Source: a virus. From it: DNA of 64,000 nt. The notes beneath the pieces were generated by a model. That model had not been told where the DNA came from and made no database searches. It saw only the letters and a list, made by a program, of their open reading frames with translations. A program made the translations under genes and the position numbers. Positions within the stretch are counted from its first letter, which is position 1. Each line of letters opens with the position of its first letter. The DNA is taken from positions 24,808 to 88,807 of the IMG/VR virus record IMGVR_UViG_3300020442_002322; one strand, written 5' to 3'. Below are positions 1-8,937 of this stretch, piece after piece.

Positions 1-581
1 CTAAACGCAAAATCATTCCTAAATGTAGACTGTGTAATTTGATAGGTCATGCGATAGTGTTTCCAGTTTTCAGCAATATGTTTTACTAGATCAAAAAATA
101 TTTTGTTGACTACTGTTTTTCTAAAAAATACACAAGTAGCCCAATAAAAGTCTACTCCTGTTTCACTAATCTTATCAAACTCTTTGTAGTTTCTTGTTTG
201 TGCAAGATCATAAGCATCTCTATACATACACAAATCATTAGGCTGGTCAAAGCAGTTGTGCAGTTGGCTATCGCAAACAATTACATCACTGTCAACTACT
301 AATGTTTCATCATACGGTGAAAGATCAAAACTTTCAGCTCTTGCTGTATTTTTAAAACTTAGAGATTCAGAACCATGTCCGTTGTTATAAATTTTTGCTG
401 TGTAGTCTTTTACATCTACTTTTATTACTCTGTCAAATAACGTGGTTCTGACATCTATATCTGTAACTATACTTGTAGGAAGATTACAAAATCTTTCCAT
501 ACGCATTGCAAGATTTTTTGCCTGTTTTACATAGTCTATAGATTCGTTATTAAAAGCAAAGACTAATACGCCTTTAGTCAT
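1..581 (-). CDS. Glycosyltransferase-like protein, 3' end cut by window
   Basis: The frame runs leftward from ATG at 581 with no stop before the window edge, giving at least 193 residues beginning MTKGVLVFAFNN. A VVDSDVIV stretch near residue 95 resembles the DxD-type metal/nucleotide-sugar site of GT-A glycosyltransferases. The N-terminal hydrophobic strand followed by a charged helix fits a Rossmann-like start. Marine T4-like phages often carry proteins of this kind next to tail fibre genes, where they may modify DNA, capsid or host glycans; that role is inference. Its start overlaps the stop of the upstream gene by 8 bp, so the two are probably co-transcribed from the promoter at 934-962. 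The full length cannot be seen. Confidence 0.6.
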   Translation of the reverse strand, partial: MTKGVLVFAFNNESIDYVKQAKNLAMRMERFCNLPTSIVTDIDVRTTLFDRVIKVDVKDYTAKIYNNGHGSESLSFKNTARAESFDLSPYDETLVVDSDVIVCDSQLHNCFDQPNDLCMYRDAYDLAQTRNYKEFDKISETGVDFYWATCVFFRKTVVNKIFFDLVKHIAENWKHYRMTYQITQSTFRNDFAF

Positions 582-912
582 TAAGCAACCCTTCTACACT
601 TCTTTTGCTTTTTAACATTTTTCCATATTCTATGCCATATGATGTTGTTGCTCTTTTGTGTGTATTTTTAAGTTGTGTGTAGAAGTCTAACACTTCATCA
701 ATATACAAAGGAACTCCGTTAGCATCAACAATCCAATAAGGCTCTCCTTGGTTGAGTGCGAAAGTTATAAGTTCTAATGTTGTTTTGAAAGCATGACCTT
801 TGTAGTAAAGCATAAGGTCTTTTTCGTACTTTTGTTCTAAAATACGTTTCTTGTTTTTGAATGCTTTTACGTAATCAGCATACTCAAGTGCTTTAGATAA
901 TCGTTTGTCCAT
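574..912 (-). CDS. Conserved hypothetical phage protein, 112 aa
   Basis: This is a 112-residue charged soluble protein beginning MDKRLSKALEYADYVKAF. It has an N-terminal helix rich in Lys, Glu and Tyr and no membrane segment. The start is set by GGAG about 9 nt upstream (TGGAGCTCTAAATG). It is the first gene of a short leftward unit with the glycosyltransferase-like gene. A host-type promoter lies just upstream, so it is probably expressed before the late virion block. I do not recognise a functional motif and assign no function. Confidence 0.6.
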   Translation of the reverse strand: MDKRLSKALEYADYVKAFKNKKRILEQKYEKDLMLYYKGHAFKTTLELITFALNQGEPYWIVDANGVPLYIDEVLDFYTQLKNTHKRATTSYGIEYGKMLKSKRSVEGLLND

Positions 913-933
913 TTAGAGCTCCATTTGTATGCT

Positions 934-962
934 AGTTTAGCATATCACGCCCTATTTGTCAA
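934..962 (-). promoter_or_regulatory. Sigma70-like promoter with overlapping dyad operator
   Basis: Reading leftward, TTGACA (962-957) is followed by a 17-bp spacer and TAAACT (939-934). A perfect 7-bp inverted repeat TATGCTA-GTT-TAGCATA (928-944) covers the -10 region. It could be an operator or form a hairpin at the 5' end of the RNA. It serves the 574-912 gene. Confidence 0.6.
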
Positions 963-965
963 CTA

Positions 966-1907
966 TTAACTGCCCGAAAAGTTTGATTGTCTTGTAATTG
1001 TTGGTGCCGCTACAGATACATATGACCCACTTGCTGTAACATATCCTGCATGATGGGTTAAATTTCCTTGCACATATTCATCAATTGGTACAGTGCCTTT
1101 AGCAGAACTTGTACTACCTGTATCAGCTTCGTCCATTAGGATGCGGAATTCAATAACCGAGTCGCTAATATTTTTTCCTCTAATATAATAGTTGTTATCT
1201 GCATAAACACCACTTCCTGATTTACGGTATAGTTGTTGTTCGCTGTTTGTTAACTGATAGTTACCAATTGCACTGCCGGTACCACTATTGTCACTGCTTG
1301 TGTAGTTGTGGCCAAAACTTACTGTACCAGAATTACTAAGCATTGTTGCCCAGTCGTTTGTTTTTGCAACATTTCCACCTGATGCTGTGCTTACTAGATT
1401 TACTTTGAAAGTTATGCGTCCGCCTGCATTAAAAAAATAACGTCTTGCATTTGCACTAGTAAATGTTGCTCTGTAATATCCATTTAAACTTGCACGCCAT
1501 TGAGAACCGAATGTAAGATTTGCTACTTCATCATCTGTTGTACTTTGTGTAGCATGAAGTCTAAATCTGTTAGGATCTGTTGAAATACTTGTTGTAAAAG
1601 CCTCATAATCTGCATAACCTTTTAGAATGTCACTAGGTTCATTATCATCATCTGCAATTAAATCTTCAACTGCTAGTGTAGCAATTGATGCTCCAGGGCC
1701 TAAATTTACTTGGTGTCTATAGATCCTATCTAAATCCGTAAACAAGTTATTCATATCACTTGCTGTAACAATTTTTTCTACAGGGACTTGATTGCTTGCT
1801 GTACTTCCACCGTATCCGAAGTTTCCAGAACCAACACCTAATACATCTTCGACAGTATTTTGTATGTTGTTGTATCTTACTGCTGTGATAATATCACCAA
1901 CTGCCAT
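966..1907 (-). CDS. Virion structural protein, paralogue A (313 aa)
   Basis: The protein begins MAVGDIITAVRYNNIQNTV and has a Gly/Ser/Thr/Asn-rich, beta-sheet-type composition typical of tail fibre or baseplate accessory proteins. It is clearly paralogous to the next gene upstream (1991-2902). Both share the opening M-A-x-G-D-hydrophobic-ITA-x-RYNN, a NNLF-x-D motif near residue 55, and an internal NNYYIR motif with similar flanks. A tandem duplication is therefore likely. A host-type promoter (1934-1962) lies directly upstream in addition to read-through from the late block. The function, presumably virion-associated, is inferred from composition and position. Confidence 0.7.
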   Translation of the reverse strand: MAVGDIITAVRYNNIQNTVEDVLGVGSGNFGYGGSTASNQVPVEKIVTASDMNNLFTDLDRIYRHQVNLGPGASIATLAVEDLIADDDNEPSDILKGYADYEAFTTSISTDPNRFRLHATQSTTDDEVANLTFGSQWRASLNGYYRATFTSANARRYFFNAGGRITFKVNLVSTASGGNVAKTNDWATMLSNSGTVSFGHNYTSSDNSGTGSAIGNYQLTNSEQQLYRKSGSGVYADNNYYIRGKNISDSVIEFRILMDEADTGSTSSAKGTVPIDEYVQGNLTHHAGYVTASGSYVSVAAPTITRQSNFSGS

Positions 1908-1933
1908 TCATTCTCTCCACGTACATTTTATAT

Positions 1934-1962
1934 ACTATAGCAAATTTGTTTTACAAAGTCAA
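1934..1962 (-). promoter_or_regulatory. Sigma70-like promoter
   Basis: On the minus strand TTGACT (1962-1957) and TATAGT (1939-1934) are separated by exactly 17 bp, upstream of the 966-1907 gene. A weaker late-like TTTAAATA lies at 1981-1974. The presence of a host-type promoter before one of two paralogous structural genes is unusual here. Confidence 0.5.
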
Positions 1963-1990
1963 CCATTAATACTTATTTAAATAAAACAAA

Positions 1991-2902
1991 TTACGCTAGA
2001 GAATTGACAACTGCAAAAGCAGGCGCCTCTACATCAACATGAATGCCGCTGGCTCTGACATAGCCCATTTTAGCTTCAAGCAACCCTTGAATAGGTTCAT
2101 CAATCTTGTAACCGCCTGGATTATGGTCGAAATATTCAATTTGTATTTGGATAGTCTTTGAATCAATTTCTTTTGCTCTGATGTAATAGTTGTTATTGCC
2201 ATAAACACCAGTAGCTGATTTTCTAAAAATTTCTTGATAACTTGTTGTAAGATCATAATTACCAATACTCTGAACTACTCCTGTTCCGGAGGTAGTTGTT
2301 TCATTATAATTAAAACTAACTGTACCTGAATTACTTAATATATTTTGCCAATCTTGACTCTTTGCAACACTGTCACCACTTGTTGGTGGATTAGACAAAG
2401 AACTTACAACTGTTAAACTGCCTCCGCTGTTAAAAAAATGTCTACGATGATCAGCATCAGTAAAAGTAATTTTAAATTCTGTATCAATTGGTGCTGTCCA
2501 TTGATTGCGTCTTTGATCTACTTTAGCATCAACGTCTGTACTACTTTGTGTCGATGCTAATAAAAATCTTTGACCAACTGTTTCTATAGTACTAATAATA
2601 GTTTCATAATCTGCAAAACCTTTTGTGACGTCACCGTCACTGTCAGCATCTCCTATAGTATCACCTACTGATATCTGGCTGATACTATTTGGAATGCCAC
2701 CTGTTTGATGCACTCTAATTTTTTTTATATCTTCGAATAGATTGTTTATATCTTGTGCTGTTACTCTATTAGAACTGTTGACAATAGAACTTGATACTGT
2801 TTGACCGTAGCCTTCGTCACCGCTTCCTGTGCCTAATACAGCTTGTACTCTACTTTGAGCATTGTTATACCGCGCCGCGGTAATTAAATCTCCTGATGCC
2901 AT
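1991..2902 (-). CDS. Virion structural protein, paralogue B (303 aa)
   Basis: The protein begins MASGDLITAARYNNAQSRV and is a paralogue of the 966-1907 product. Shared features are the N-terminal motif, NNLF-x-D, an RHFFN/RYFFN box followed by GG, the T-V-SF-x-x-N/H-Y box and NNYYIR. Length and order of conserved blocks match along the whole protein, so this is a full-gene duplication, not a shared domain. It lies 21 bp downstream of the fibre gene 2924-4402 with a short Shine-Dalgarno-like AGAGGAAGG before ATG. It is probably a tail or fibre accessory protein; this is inferred from composition and neighbours. Confidence 0.7.
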   Translation of the reverse strand: MASGDLITAARYNNAQSRVQAVLGTGSGDEGYGQTVSSSIVNSSNRVTAQDINNLFEDIKKIRVHQTGGIPNSISQISVGDTIGDADSDGDVTKGFADYETIISTIETVGQRFLLASTQSSTDVDAKVDQRRNQWTAPIDTEFKITFTDADHRRHFFNSGGSLTVVSSLSNPPTSGDSVAKSQDWQNILSNSGTVSFNYNETTTSGTGVVQSIGNYDLTTSYQEIFRKSATGVYGNNNYYIRAKEIDSKTIQIQIEYFDHNPGGYKIDEPIQGLLEAKMGYVRASGIHVDVEAPAFAVVNSLA

Positions 2903-2923
2903 TTGCCTTCCTCTTCACAGTAC

Positions 2924-4402
2924 TTATACTTTAAGTACACACTCGATAATTTTTTCTTCTTGTTCTGTACTTGACTCTAATGCTACTCCAACTAATCCAT
3001 TGCTTGCAATAGTAGAAGCTACTCCGTCTGCCCATGCATACACTGCCTGTCCTTTTGAAACTGGGCCAGTTACTCTCACAGGAACACGACCTTTAAGTGC
3101 TATTGCTTGTCCTTCGCTGTCTTCGTTCATTATCATTGCTGGATTTTCAGAAATAACTCCTATAGCAAAATCACTTGTTTTTGCCGCTCTAGCTTCTTCT
3201 TTGCCTCCAACTGCCATAACAGTTCCAACAGGATATTCTTGATCTGTTGTATACTTTTCTGCAATATCAGCATATTGAGCGGCAATCGCTGTTCCTCTAA
3301 AGAAATTAGCAGTAATATCACCACTGCTATCTCTCAAAGCAACTGTGCTTGCGTTTGCACTAGTTTGTCCTAGGTAAGTATTACCGTCAAACTTAATTGC
3401 TGTTGCTGTGTCTGCTGTACCTCTAAAGAAGTCTGCATAAACATCTGACCATCTTAATGCTGTTGTTCCAAGTGTATATGTTTGTGTTGCTCCTGGATTC
3501 ATTCCTGTTGATGTGAATGTTGCACTGTTTGTTTGTTGACTTGATCCATTGTTTAATTGAATCTTAATTGCATTTGAAGTACCTTGCTCATTTGCAATTA
3601 CACCTGTGTTACCAGTTACATAGATATGTAAACCTAAACTATCACCAATTTTTAAACCATTATTATTTTCAATATTAACTAATTCGTTAAATGATGTAGA
3701 TTGACCAGCTTGCTGTGTAACAAAGTCTGCGGCATCAACACCGTTTAGTTTTAGTGCATTAGATGCTGTTCCCCAAAAATAATGGTTAGTGCTTGTGACA
3801 CCGCCTGTGCTTGCAATAGTGTTTATAAGTGTAATACCTTTTTTGACAGTATCAAATCCTGTAATTGCATTAGCTGGATCTGTACCATCAATAGTAAATT
3901 CTTGTGGGCTAATAATAAAAATAACTTCATCATCAATTGTAGCAGTAATTACACTGTGATTAGTATTTTGTGTATCTCTAATAGTTTGACTACGCATCTG
4001 TGTTAAACCGCTACCAGTTCCTTGCGGTCCTACTAGGATCCAACTTGATCCATCATATGCATATAATTGATTATTACCACTATCAAACCAAAAATCACCT
4101 GATACTGCTGTTGCTGGTTGGGTTGAAGATACTTCAGCACCGCCTGTTGGCTTAAACACGGAACCGTCGTAGAATTTTATTTTACCAGTAGTACTATCAT
4201 GCCAAATTTGACCTGCGATTGGTTTAGGTGGTTGTGAACTTCCACTAAAATTTTCTAATAAAAACAAGAAGTTTTCATTTTGTATTTCGCCATATCCAGC
4301 ATAGTTCTTTCCAACAAACGTAAGATCTGTTGTAGTGTCTATGGTCCCGTCTTGCACAACAACTAAAGTTGCTCCGCTGTATTTGTTAATTGTATAAGCC
4401 AT
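2924..4402 (-). CDS. Tail fibre paralogue 3 with C-terminal surface domain (492 aa)
   Basis: The N-terminal ~135 residues (MAYTINKYSG..., then NENFLFLLENF, AGQIWHD, GDFWFDS, WILVGPQG) are shared with the two upstream genes, so this is one of three tandem fibre paralogues with a common attachment domain. The centre is Thr/Asn/Gly-rich repetitive beta structure. The C-terminal ~110 residues (from about YADIAEKYTTD) form a compact domain with VGTVMAVGG, IGVISENPA and VPVRVTG motifs. Such domains often end marine phage fibre and spike proteins. A late promoter box lies 24 bp upstream. The tip probably differs from those of its paralogues, suggesting fibre diversification. Confidence 0.75.
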   Translation of the reverse strand: MAYTINKYSGATLVVVQDGTIDTTTDLTFVGKNYAGYGEIQNENFLFLLENFSGSSQPPKPIAGQIWHDSTTGKIKFYDGSVFKPTGGAEVSSTQPATAVSGDFWFDSGNNQLYAYDGSSWILVGPQGTGSGLTQMRSQTIRDTQNTNHSVITATIDDEVIFIISPQEFTIDGTDPANAITGFDTVKKGITLINTIASTGGVTSTNHYFWGTASNALKLNGVDAADFVTQQAGQSTSFNELVNIENNNGLKIGDSLGLHIYVTGNTGVIANEQGTSNAIKIQLNNGSSQQTNSATFTSTGMNPGATQTYTLGTTALRWSDVYADFFRGTADTATAIKFDGNTYLGQTSANASTVALRDSSGDITANFFRGTAIAAQYADIAEKYTTDQEYPVGTVMAVGGKEEARAAKTSDFAIGVISENPAMIMNEDSEGQAIALKGRVPVRVTGPVSKGQAVYAWADGVASTIASNGLVGVALESSTEQEEKIIECVLKV

Positions 4403-4425
4403 TGTTTTTCAACCCTTTATTTACA

Positions 4426-4433
4426 TATTTATC
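4426..4433 (-). promoter_or_regulatory. T4-type late promoter box GATAAATA
   Basis: The minus-strand octamer GATAAATA differs from the T4 late consensus TATAAATA at one position. It lies in the short gap between two fibre genes, 24 bp upstream of the ATG at 4402. No -35 element is expected for gp55-dependent promoters. Confidence 0.55.
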
Positions 4434-6257
4434 TTAAACACTAGATACAAGATCTTGGTCAAATGTCCATGATCCACTGCTTTTCACATACCTTTTCAAT
4501 GCTCTAGATACTGAAACTGTAACAGTACCCGTTGCATCTGTAAATCCAATATCCTGCATTACTGATTCGTTTTGCACTCCTGCTGAATCAACAGCAATAA
4601 ACGATTTTGTAGCAACCGCAGTAATATCAATACCTGTCACGCTTGCACCGCCTAGTGTAGTACAGTGTATACGTGCATAAGTTCCATCTGATACATTAGC
4701 CGCAGGAACTAGATCTTCTAGTACTAGTCCAATTTGTGTATCATTAAGTCCTGTTGAGTCCATACTAAATGAAATACCAGCACCTGCAATTTCTTCATCA
4801 ACATATTGTTTTGTTGCCGCATCTGTTGGGCTACCTGGTACACCTAGTCCGGAAATTCTGTTTGTGTTTGTAAATGTTATATCACCTGCAAGGTCAAAAG
4901 TAAGCCCTCCTAGGCTGTTAGTAATTGTGTTACCATCAATGGTTATGTTATCAACTGTCAATGCTGTAAGTGTGCCAACATTTGTAAGACTAGAATTTAC
5001 AACTCCTGATCCTAGTGTTGTTCCTGTAAGAACATTTGTTCCATCAACCTTGTAACTATTACCACTTGTTACATTTAAATTTTCTGTTGTTGTCCATGCG
5101 TTTGGTGTTTGTCTCCAAGTAAACTTTTTATCTGTGCCAGTAACACGTACAATTAAGCCTGCATCATCTACATCTGCTTCAGGTAAAAGTGTACTATCAC
5201 TTGTTATAGCAAGTTCAATATTTTTATCCTCAACACGCATACTAGAAACATCTATGCTTGTGCTAGAACCTTCTACAATCAAATTGCCTGTAATACGCAT
5301 GTCTCCTGTCAAATCAAGTGTATGTGCAGGTGTACTATTCCAAATACCAACTCTTTTGTTTGTAGCATCTATATAAATTGCATCAGTTGCCTGTGCGCCA
5401 TCTAATGTTGAAGTTATTCTAAATCTTAGATCATTATCTGTTACTGTTTGCGTCATAGCAAAAGTGTCGCCAATAACTTTTTGTTCTAAGTCTGTGTTAG
5501 GTCCGATTGTAACACCGTCACTATTTTGTACTGTAATTGTACCTGCAACAATCTGATCACCTGTTGTGCTTAAGAAACTATCTGCTGTAACTTTTGTGCC
5601 GTTTGATTTTAACAAACTTTTTGCAGAATCAACTGTACCTTCGTAAATAAAATTATCTTTATCAATAATGTTAATACCTTTTTTAACATTTCCTGTTATG
5701 CCATCAATTCTATATCCTACTGCTGGCTCAAATTCAACATTACTACTTACAGCAACTCTAGTTGTACCACTGTTACTATCACCAATGTATAAACTTGCTA
5801 TTGTCCTAGCTCTATCAGTAGTATCTCTTATACTTTCAATTACCCAACCAGACACACCTTGTTGTTTTGTGTAAACTGGTCCTGCCAAAACAGGATCGCC
5901 TACACCATCATAAAAATATATTTGATCATTTACGTTGTCAATCCATAAATCACCAGCAACCATAGCAGGTTGTTCTTTTTGTACAAAAGGTCCACCTACT
6001 GCTTTAAAGATTGATCCTTCATAAACTTTTAAACGGGCATCACTTTTATCCCACCACAGTTGTCCTTCAATAGGATTGCTTGGAGAACTTGTGTTTGCAA
6101 AGTTTTCCAATATTTTAACAAAGTTTTCATTCAATGCTTCGCCAAATCCTGTGTAGTTTCTTCCAATTAATGAAATACTTGTGCTTGCAGTATCTAAAGT
6201 ACCGTCAATTAAGTCTACAAGTAATGTGCCGTCTGTTTTATTAAGTTTATATGCCAT
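4434..6257 (-). CDS. Tail fibre paralogue 2 (about 607 aa)
   Basis: The likely start is the ATG at 6257 (MAYKLNKTDG), because it forms a TAATG overlap with the upstream stop and aligns with the MAYTI starts of its paralogues. An in-frame ATG exists 27 bp further up. Residues 1-135 form the shared attachment domain (NENFVKILENF, EGQLWWD, GDLWIDN). The middle carries repeated blocks of the type seen in fibre shafts (TLDLTGDMRITGNLIVEG, SGLGVPGSPTDAATKQYVDEE). The end lacks both the collar domain of paralogue 1 and the surface domain of paralogue 3. It is probably a tail fibre or fibre-connector subunit. Confidence 0.75.
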   Translation of the reverse strand: MAYKLNKTDGTLLVDLIDGTLDTASTSISLIGRNYTGFGEALNENFVKILENFANTSSPSNPIEGQLWWDKSDARLKVYEGSIFKAVGGPFVQKEQPAMVAGDLWIDNVNDQIYFYDGVGDPVLAGPVYTKQQGVSGWVIESIRDTTDRARTIASLYIGDSNSGTTRVAVSSNVEFEPAVGYRIDGITGNVKKGINIIDKDNFIYEGTVDSAKSLLKSNGTKVTADSFLSTTGDQIVAGTITVQNSDGVTIGPNTDLEQKVIGDTFAMTQTVTDNDLRFRITSTLDGAQATDAIYIDATNKRVGIWNSTPAHTLDLTGDMRITGNLIVEGSSTSIDVSSMRVEDKNIELAITSDSTLLPEADVDDAGLIVRVTGTDKKFTWRQTPNAWTTTENLNVTSGNSYKVDGTNVLTGTTLGSGVVNSSLTNVGTLTALTVDNITIDGNTITNSLGGLTFDLAGDITFTNTNRISGLGVPGSPTDAATKQYVDEEIAGAGISFSMDSTGLNDTQIGLVLEDLVPAANVSDGTYARIHCTTLGGASVTGIDITAVATKSFIAVDSAGVQNESVMQDIGFTDATGTVTVSVSRALKRYVKSSGSWTFDQDLVSSV

Positions 6258-8299
6258 TATACGTTCCCAGTGTAAATTATCCAATTTAAGGACATAAACG
6301 GATTCATAATGTCCAGAGGTTGCCCTGTAGTTCCTGCTACACTACCACTTGTGGTTGCCGCTTGTCCTTGGTTGTTTCCAGTAGGTGCATCGTATACCTG
6401 TGCTCCTGCTACAGATCCAGATCCTTTTACAGCATCTAATATTGTATAGAACTGTTGTTTTGCACCCGGATCACCAACTTGTAAATCGTGTTCGTGATCT
6501 GGTATTTGATTACCCGCGATTGTTACTTGTTCAACACCGCCTCCGTTACCAAGTTCATTACCTCTTACACCTGTAACTCTGTTTGCGGCTGTACCGCCCA
6601 TATCGTCAAGACCCATAATTGTTCTGCCTCTTAAATCAGGTAAACAAAATAATTGGACACCGTTATCTGAAACTTCGTTACTTGGTTTAAAGTTAAAACC
6701 AATAGCTAGAAATAATTTTTGATAATCTGCTTGTAATACTTCACTACCATCACAAAGTAACCAATGTGTTGGTGCTTGCAATCCTGCATATGGCATTATA
6801 ATGCCCGGCGGGTTGGTAGGAACTTTGTCAAGTAAATTTTCTACACGTAATCTATATAAACCTGTTGCACCCTGGACTCTGTTTACTAAGAATTCGTCTG
6901 AATCTTGTGCTGATGATGTTGAAGTTTTATTTGATATAAAACTATTACTTACAACTGTGTTAAATGTTTTTGTATTGCCGCCTTGTTGTCCGTCAAAAGT
7001 AATTGTAGGAGCACTTACTTCTCCTATCATTTGGAAACTTGTACTGCTAGATAGTTTATCAGCAGTTTGTGATGTACCACTAATGTTACCTGTTAAGTTA
7101 CCTACAAATTGTCCTGTAAATTGTGTGGCGTATATATTCGCATATTTGTTTGCATCTGATCCAATAGTCCTTACATTTGTTGCATCTGGTAATACATTTC
7201 TAGTTTCAATGTTTCCAATAATATCTACATTGCCACCTACGTTTAGGTCTCCTGCAATACCTGCTCCGCCTTTTACAATTAAAGATCCAGTACCAAAGTT
7301 TGTACTTGCTGTAGTACCATCTATAGTTATTGAATCACTTACTTTAATTTTACCTGTTACATCTAATGCTTCACTAGGCGCCGTATTGTTAATACCTATA
7401 TTAGTTGTGCTATCAATACGCATCACTGTTTTAGTTGTGCCTTGATCGTTTACACGAACATCTAAACTAGAACCTGTTGCACTATGAGTAATAACACCTG
7501 TTTGACCTTCAACTGTCAAACGCATTTGGTTACCGCTACCTACAATAATACCTTCGTCACTGTTTACTTTTAATTGGTGTGTAGTTGTGCTAACTTTATC
7601 ACCTCTTAAGAAGTCACTTGCTAACACAGGTGTATCTTCACCAGCAACAATTAAACTTTCTGCTTTTTCAGCAACACCGTAATATTTTCCTGCACCGTCA
7701 CCTGTAATATTTGCTGTGCTTAAATTGACACCAGGTTTAATTTCTGAAAATCCGTTAATAACTGCTCTTGGTGAAAAAGTTTTTGTGCTTATAATTGCAA
7801 TAGGTTTTGCTTCAACTTCAATTTGTAAAACATTGTAGTCAATGTTATCTTGACCACGAATTGTTTTTACATTTACACCTGTATTCAATCCTCCGGAAAA
7901 TTCCGGACCAACTAATGTCCAACCCGAACCTGTATACAAATATAATTGCTGATTGTCTGTATCAACCCAAAGGTCTCCAGTTACACTTGCACTTGCTTGT
8001 GGTGCATTGGTTGCTTTTTTCAATCCGCCTGCCGCAATCCATTGAGTACCATCGTATACTTTAAGTCCTTCTTCTCCAGAAGAACTGTCCCACCAAAGTT
8101 GTCCTTCAACAGGATTTGCTGGTGGAGTAGTGTTTGCAAAATTTTCTAAAAGTTTTAAAAAGTTTTGATTAAATTCAACACCATAACTTGTTGTATTACG
8201 TCCAACTAAGTTTAAACTTGTTTGTGTGTTAATATCATTATCTTCAACAGTTAGACTACCTTTGTTGACCAAATCAGTAAAATTAATAGTATATGCCAT
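6257..8299 (-). CDS. Tail fibre paralogue 1 with tail-collar domain (680 aa)
   Basis: Residues 1-140 form the attachment domain shared with the two downstream paralogues (NQNFLKLLENF, EGQLWWD, GDLWVDT, WTLVGPE). The shaft includes a KIKVSDSITI-type repeat region. The C-terminal ~190 residues are a phage tail collar (gp12-like) domain: PGIIMPYAG, HWLLCDGSEV, FCLPDLRGRTIMG, a QIPDHEHD motif and the terminal PFMSLNWIIYTGN. In T4 such domains form the trimeric receptor-binding foot of short tail fibres, with the His pair binding metal. This is the best candidate in the window for a short tail fibre or host-recognition tip. Confidence 0.85.
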   Translation of the reverse strand: MAYTINFTDLVNKGSLTVEDNDINTQTSLNLVGRNTTSYGVEFNQNFLKLLENFANTTPPANPVEGQLWWDSSSGEEGLKVYDGTQWIAAGGLKKATNAPQASASVTGDLWVDTDNQQLYLYTGSGWTLVGPEFSGGLNTGVNVKTIRGQDNIDYNVLQIEVEAKPIAIISTKTFSPRAVINGFSEIKPGVNLSTANITGDGAGKYYGVAEKAESLIVAGEDTPVLASDFLRGDKVSTTTHQLKVNSDEGIIVGSGNQMRLTVEGQTGVITHSATGSSLDVRVNDQGTTKTVMRIDSTTNIGINNTAPSEALDVTGKIKVSDSITIDGTTASTNFGTGSLIVKGGAGIAGDLNVGGNVDIIGNIETRNVLPDATNVRTIGSDANKYANIYATQFTGQFVGNLTGNISGTSQTADKLSSSTSFQMIGEVSAPTITFDGQQGGNTKTFNTVVSNSFISNKTSTSSAQDSDEFLVNRVQGATGLYRLRVENLLDKVPTNPPGIIMPYAGLQAPTHWLLCDGSEVLQADYQKLFLAIGFNFKPSNEVSDNGVQLFCLPDLRGRTIMGLDDMGGTAANRVTGVRGNELGNGGGVEQVTIAGNQIPDHEHDLQVGDPGAKQQFYTILDAVKGSGSVAGAQVYDAPTGNNQGQAATTSGSVAGTTGQPLDIMNPFMSLNWIIYTGNV

Positions 8300-8302
8300 T
8301 TA

Positions 8303-8908
8303 TTATACTCCTGATAAACTTTGTACTCTTACTGTATAATCTATCTGTACAAGTCTGTTTAAAGACTTTTGTACTGGATGGAAAATAACATGTGTTAATA
8401 ATCTTCCGCTACCATTCGGATTATAGCTCTTTAAACCAAGCTCATCAAATACATACAAGCTATTTGTATCACTTGCATTATCAAATGCATCTTGTCCTTC
8501 TGGTTCACCGTAATCTAGTAGTGCAGTAACAACAATATCTGTATAGTTAGTACCACTGACATGACGTGTTTCTGTTTTGTTTCTAACTGGATCAGTATTT
8601 GCTGTGCTTCTGTCATCTACAACTTTAGTAAATGTCTGGTTATACAAACTTGCATTTGTACCTGTTGAGTTTGGTGTTAGATATGTAATAATACCTGTGG
8701 GATCAACATTTGTTCCCCCATTACCAAAGCTCATTTCATAAATCATACCTTGTCCTTGGTTAGCAAGGCTTTCTGCTAACGCAATACTCATATTTTCATA
8801 GTGAATAGCATTTTTCTTGTCCACATACACTTCTTTGGTCATAGGATCAAAGATCTTTATGTGTCCACTTACTGCTACACCTGAATTTTCTTTTATTTTG
8901 TCTGTCAT
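8303..8908 (-). CDS. Virion structural protein (201 aa)
   Basis: This is a 201-residue soluble protein beginning MTDKIKENSGVAVSGHIKIF. It has several predicted beta strands and a Gly/Asn-rich centre (MSFGNGGTNVDPTG). It lies between the giant structural protein and the fibre genes in a leftward run spaced by only 3 bp from the next gene. Marine T4-like phages have proteins of this size and opening in their tail gene blocks, where they are annotated as structural. It may connect baseplate and fibres, but this is inference from position. Confidence 0.65.
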   Translation of the reverse strand: MTDKIKENSGVAVSGHIKIFDPMTKEVYVDKKNAIHYENMSIALAESLANQGQGMIYEMSFGNGGTNVDPTGIITYLTPNSTGTNASLYNQTFTKVVDDRSTANTDPVRNKTETRHVSGTNYTDIVVTALLDYGEPEGQDAFDNASDTNSLYVFDELGLKSYNPNGSGRLLTHVIFHPVQKSLNRLVQIDYTVRVQSLSGV

Positions 8909-8929
8909 GTCACTTTCTCGCTGTTACTG

Positions 8930-8937
8930 TATTTATT
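8930..8937 (-). promoter_or_regulatory. T4-type late promoter box AATAAATA
   Basis: The minus-strand octamer AATAAATA lies 22 bp upstream of the ATG at 8908 and overlaps the last codons of the giant gene. One mismatch to TATAAATA. It would give the fibre block its own late transcript. Confidence 0.6.
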
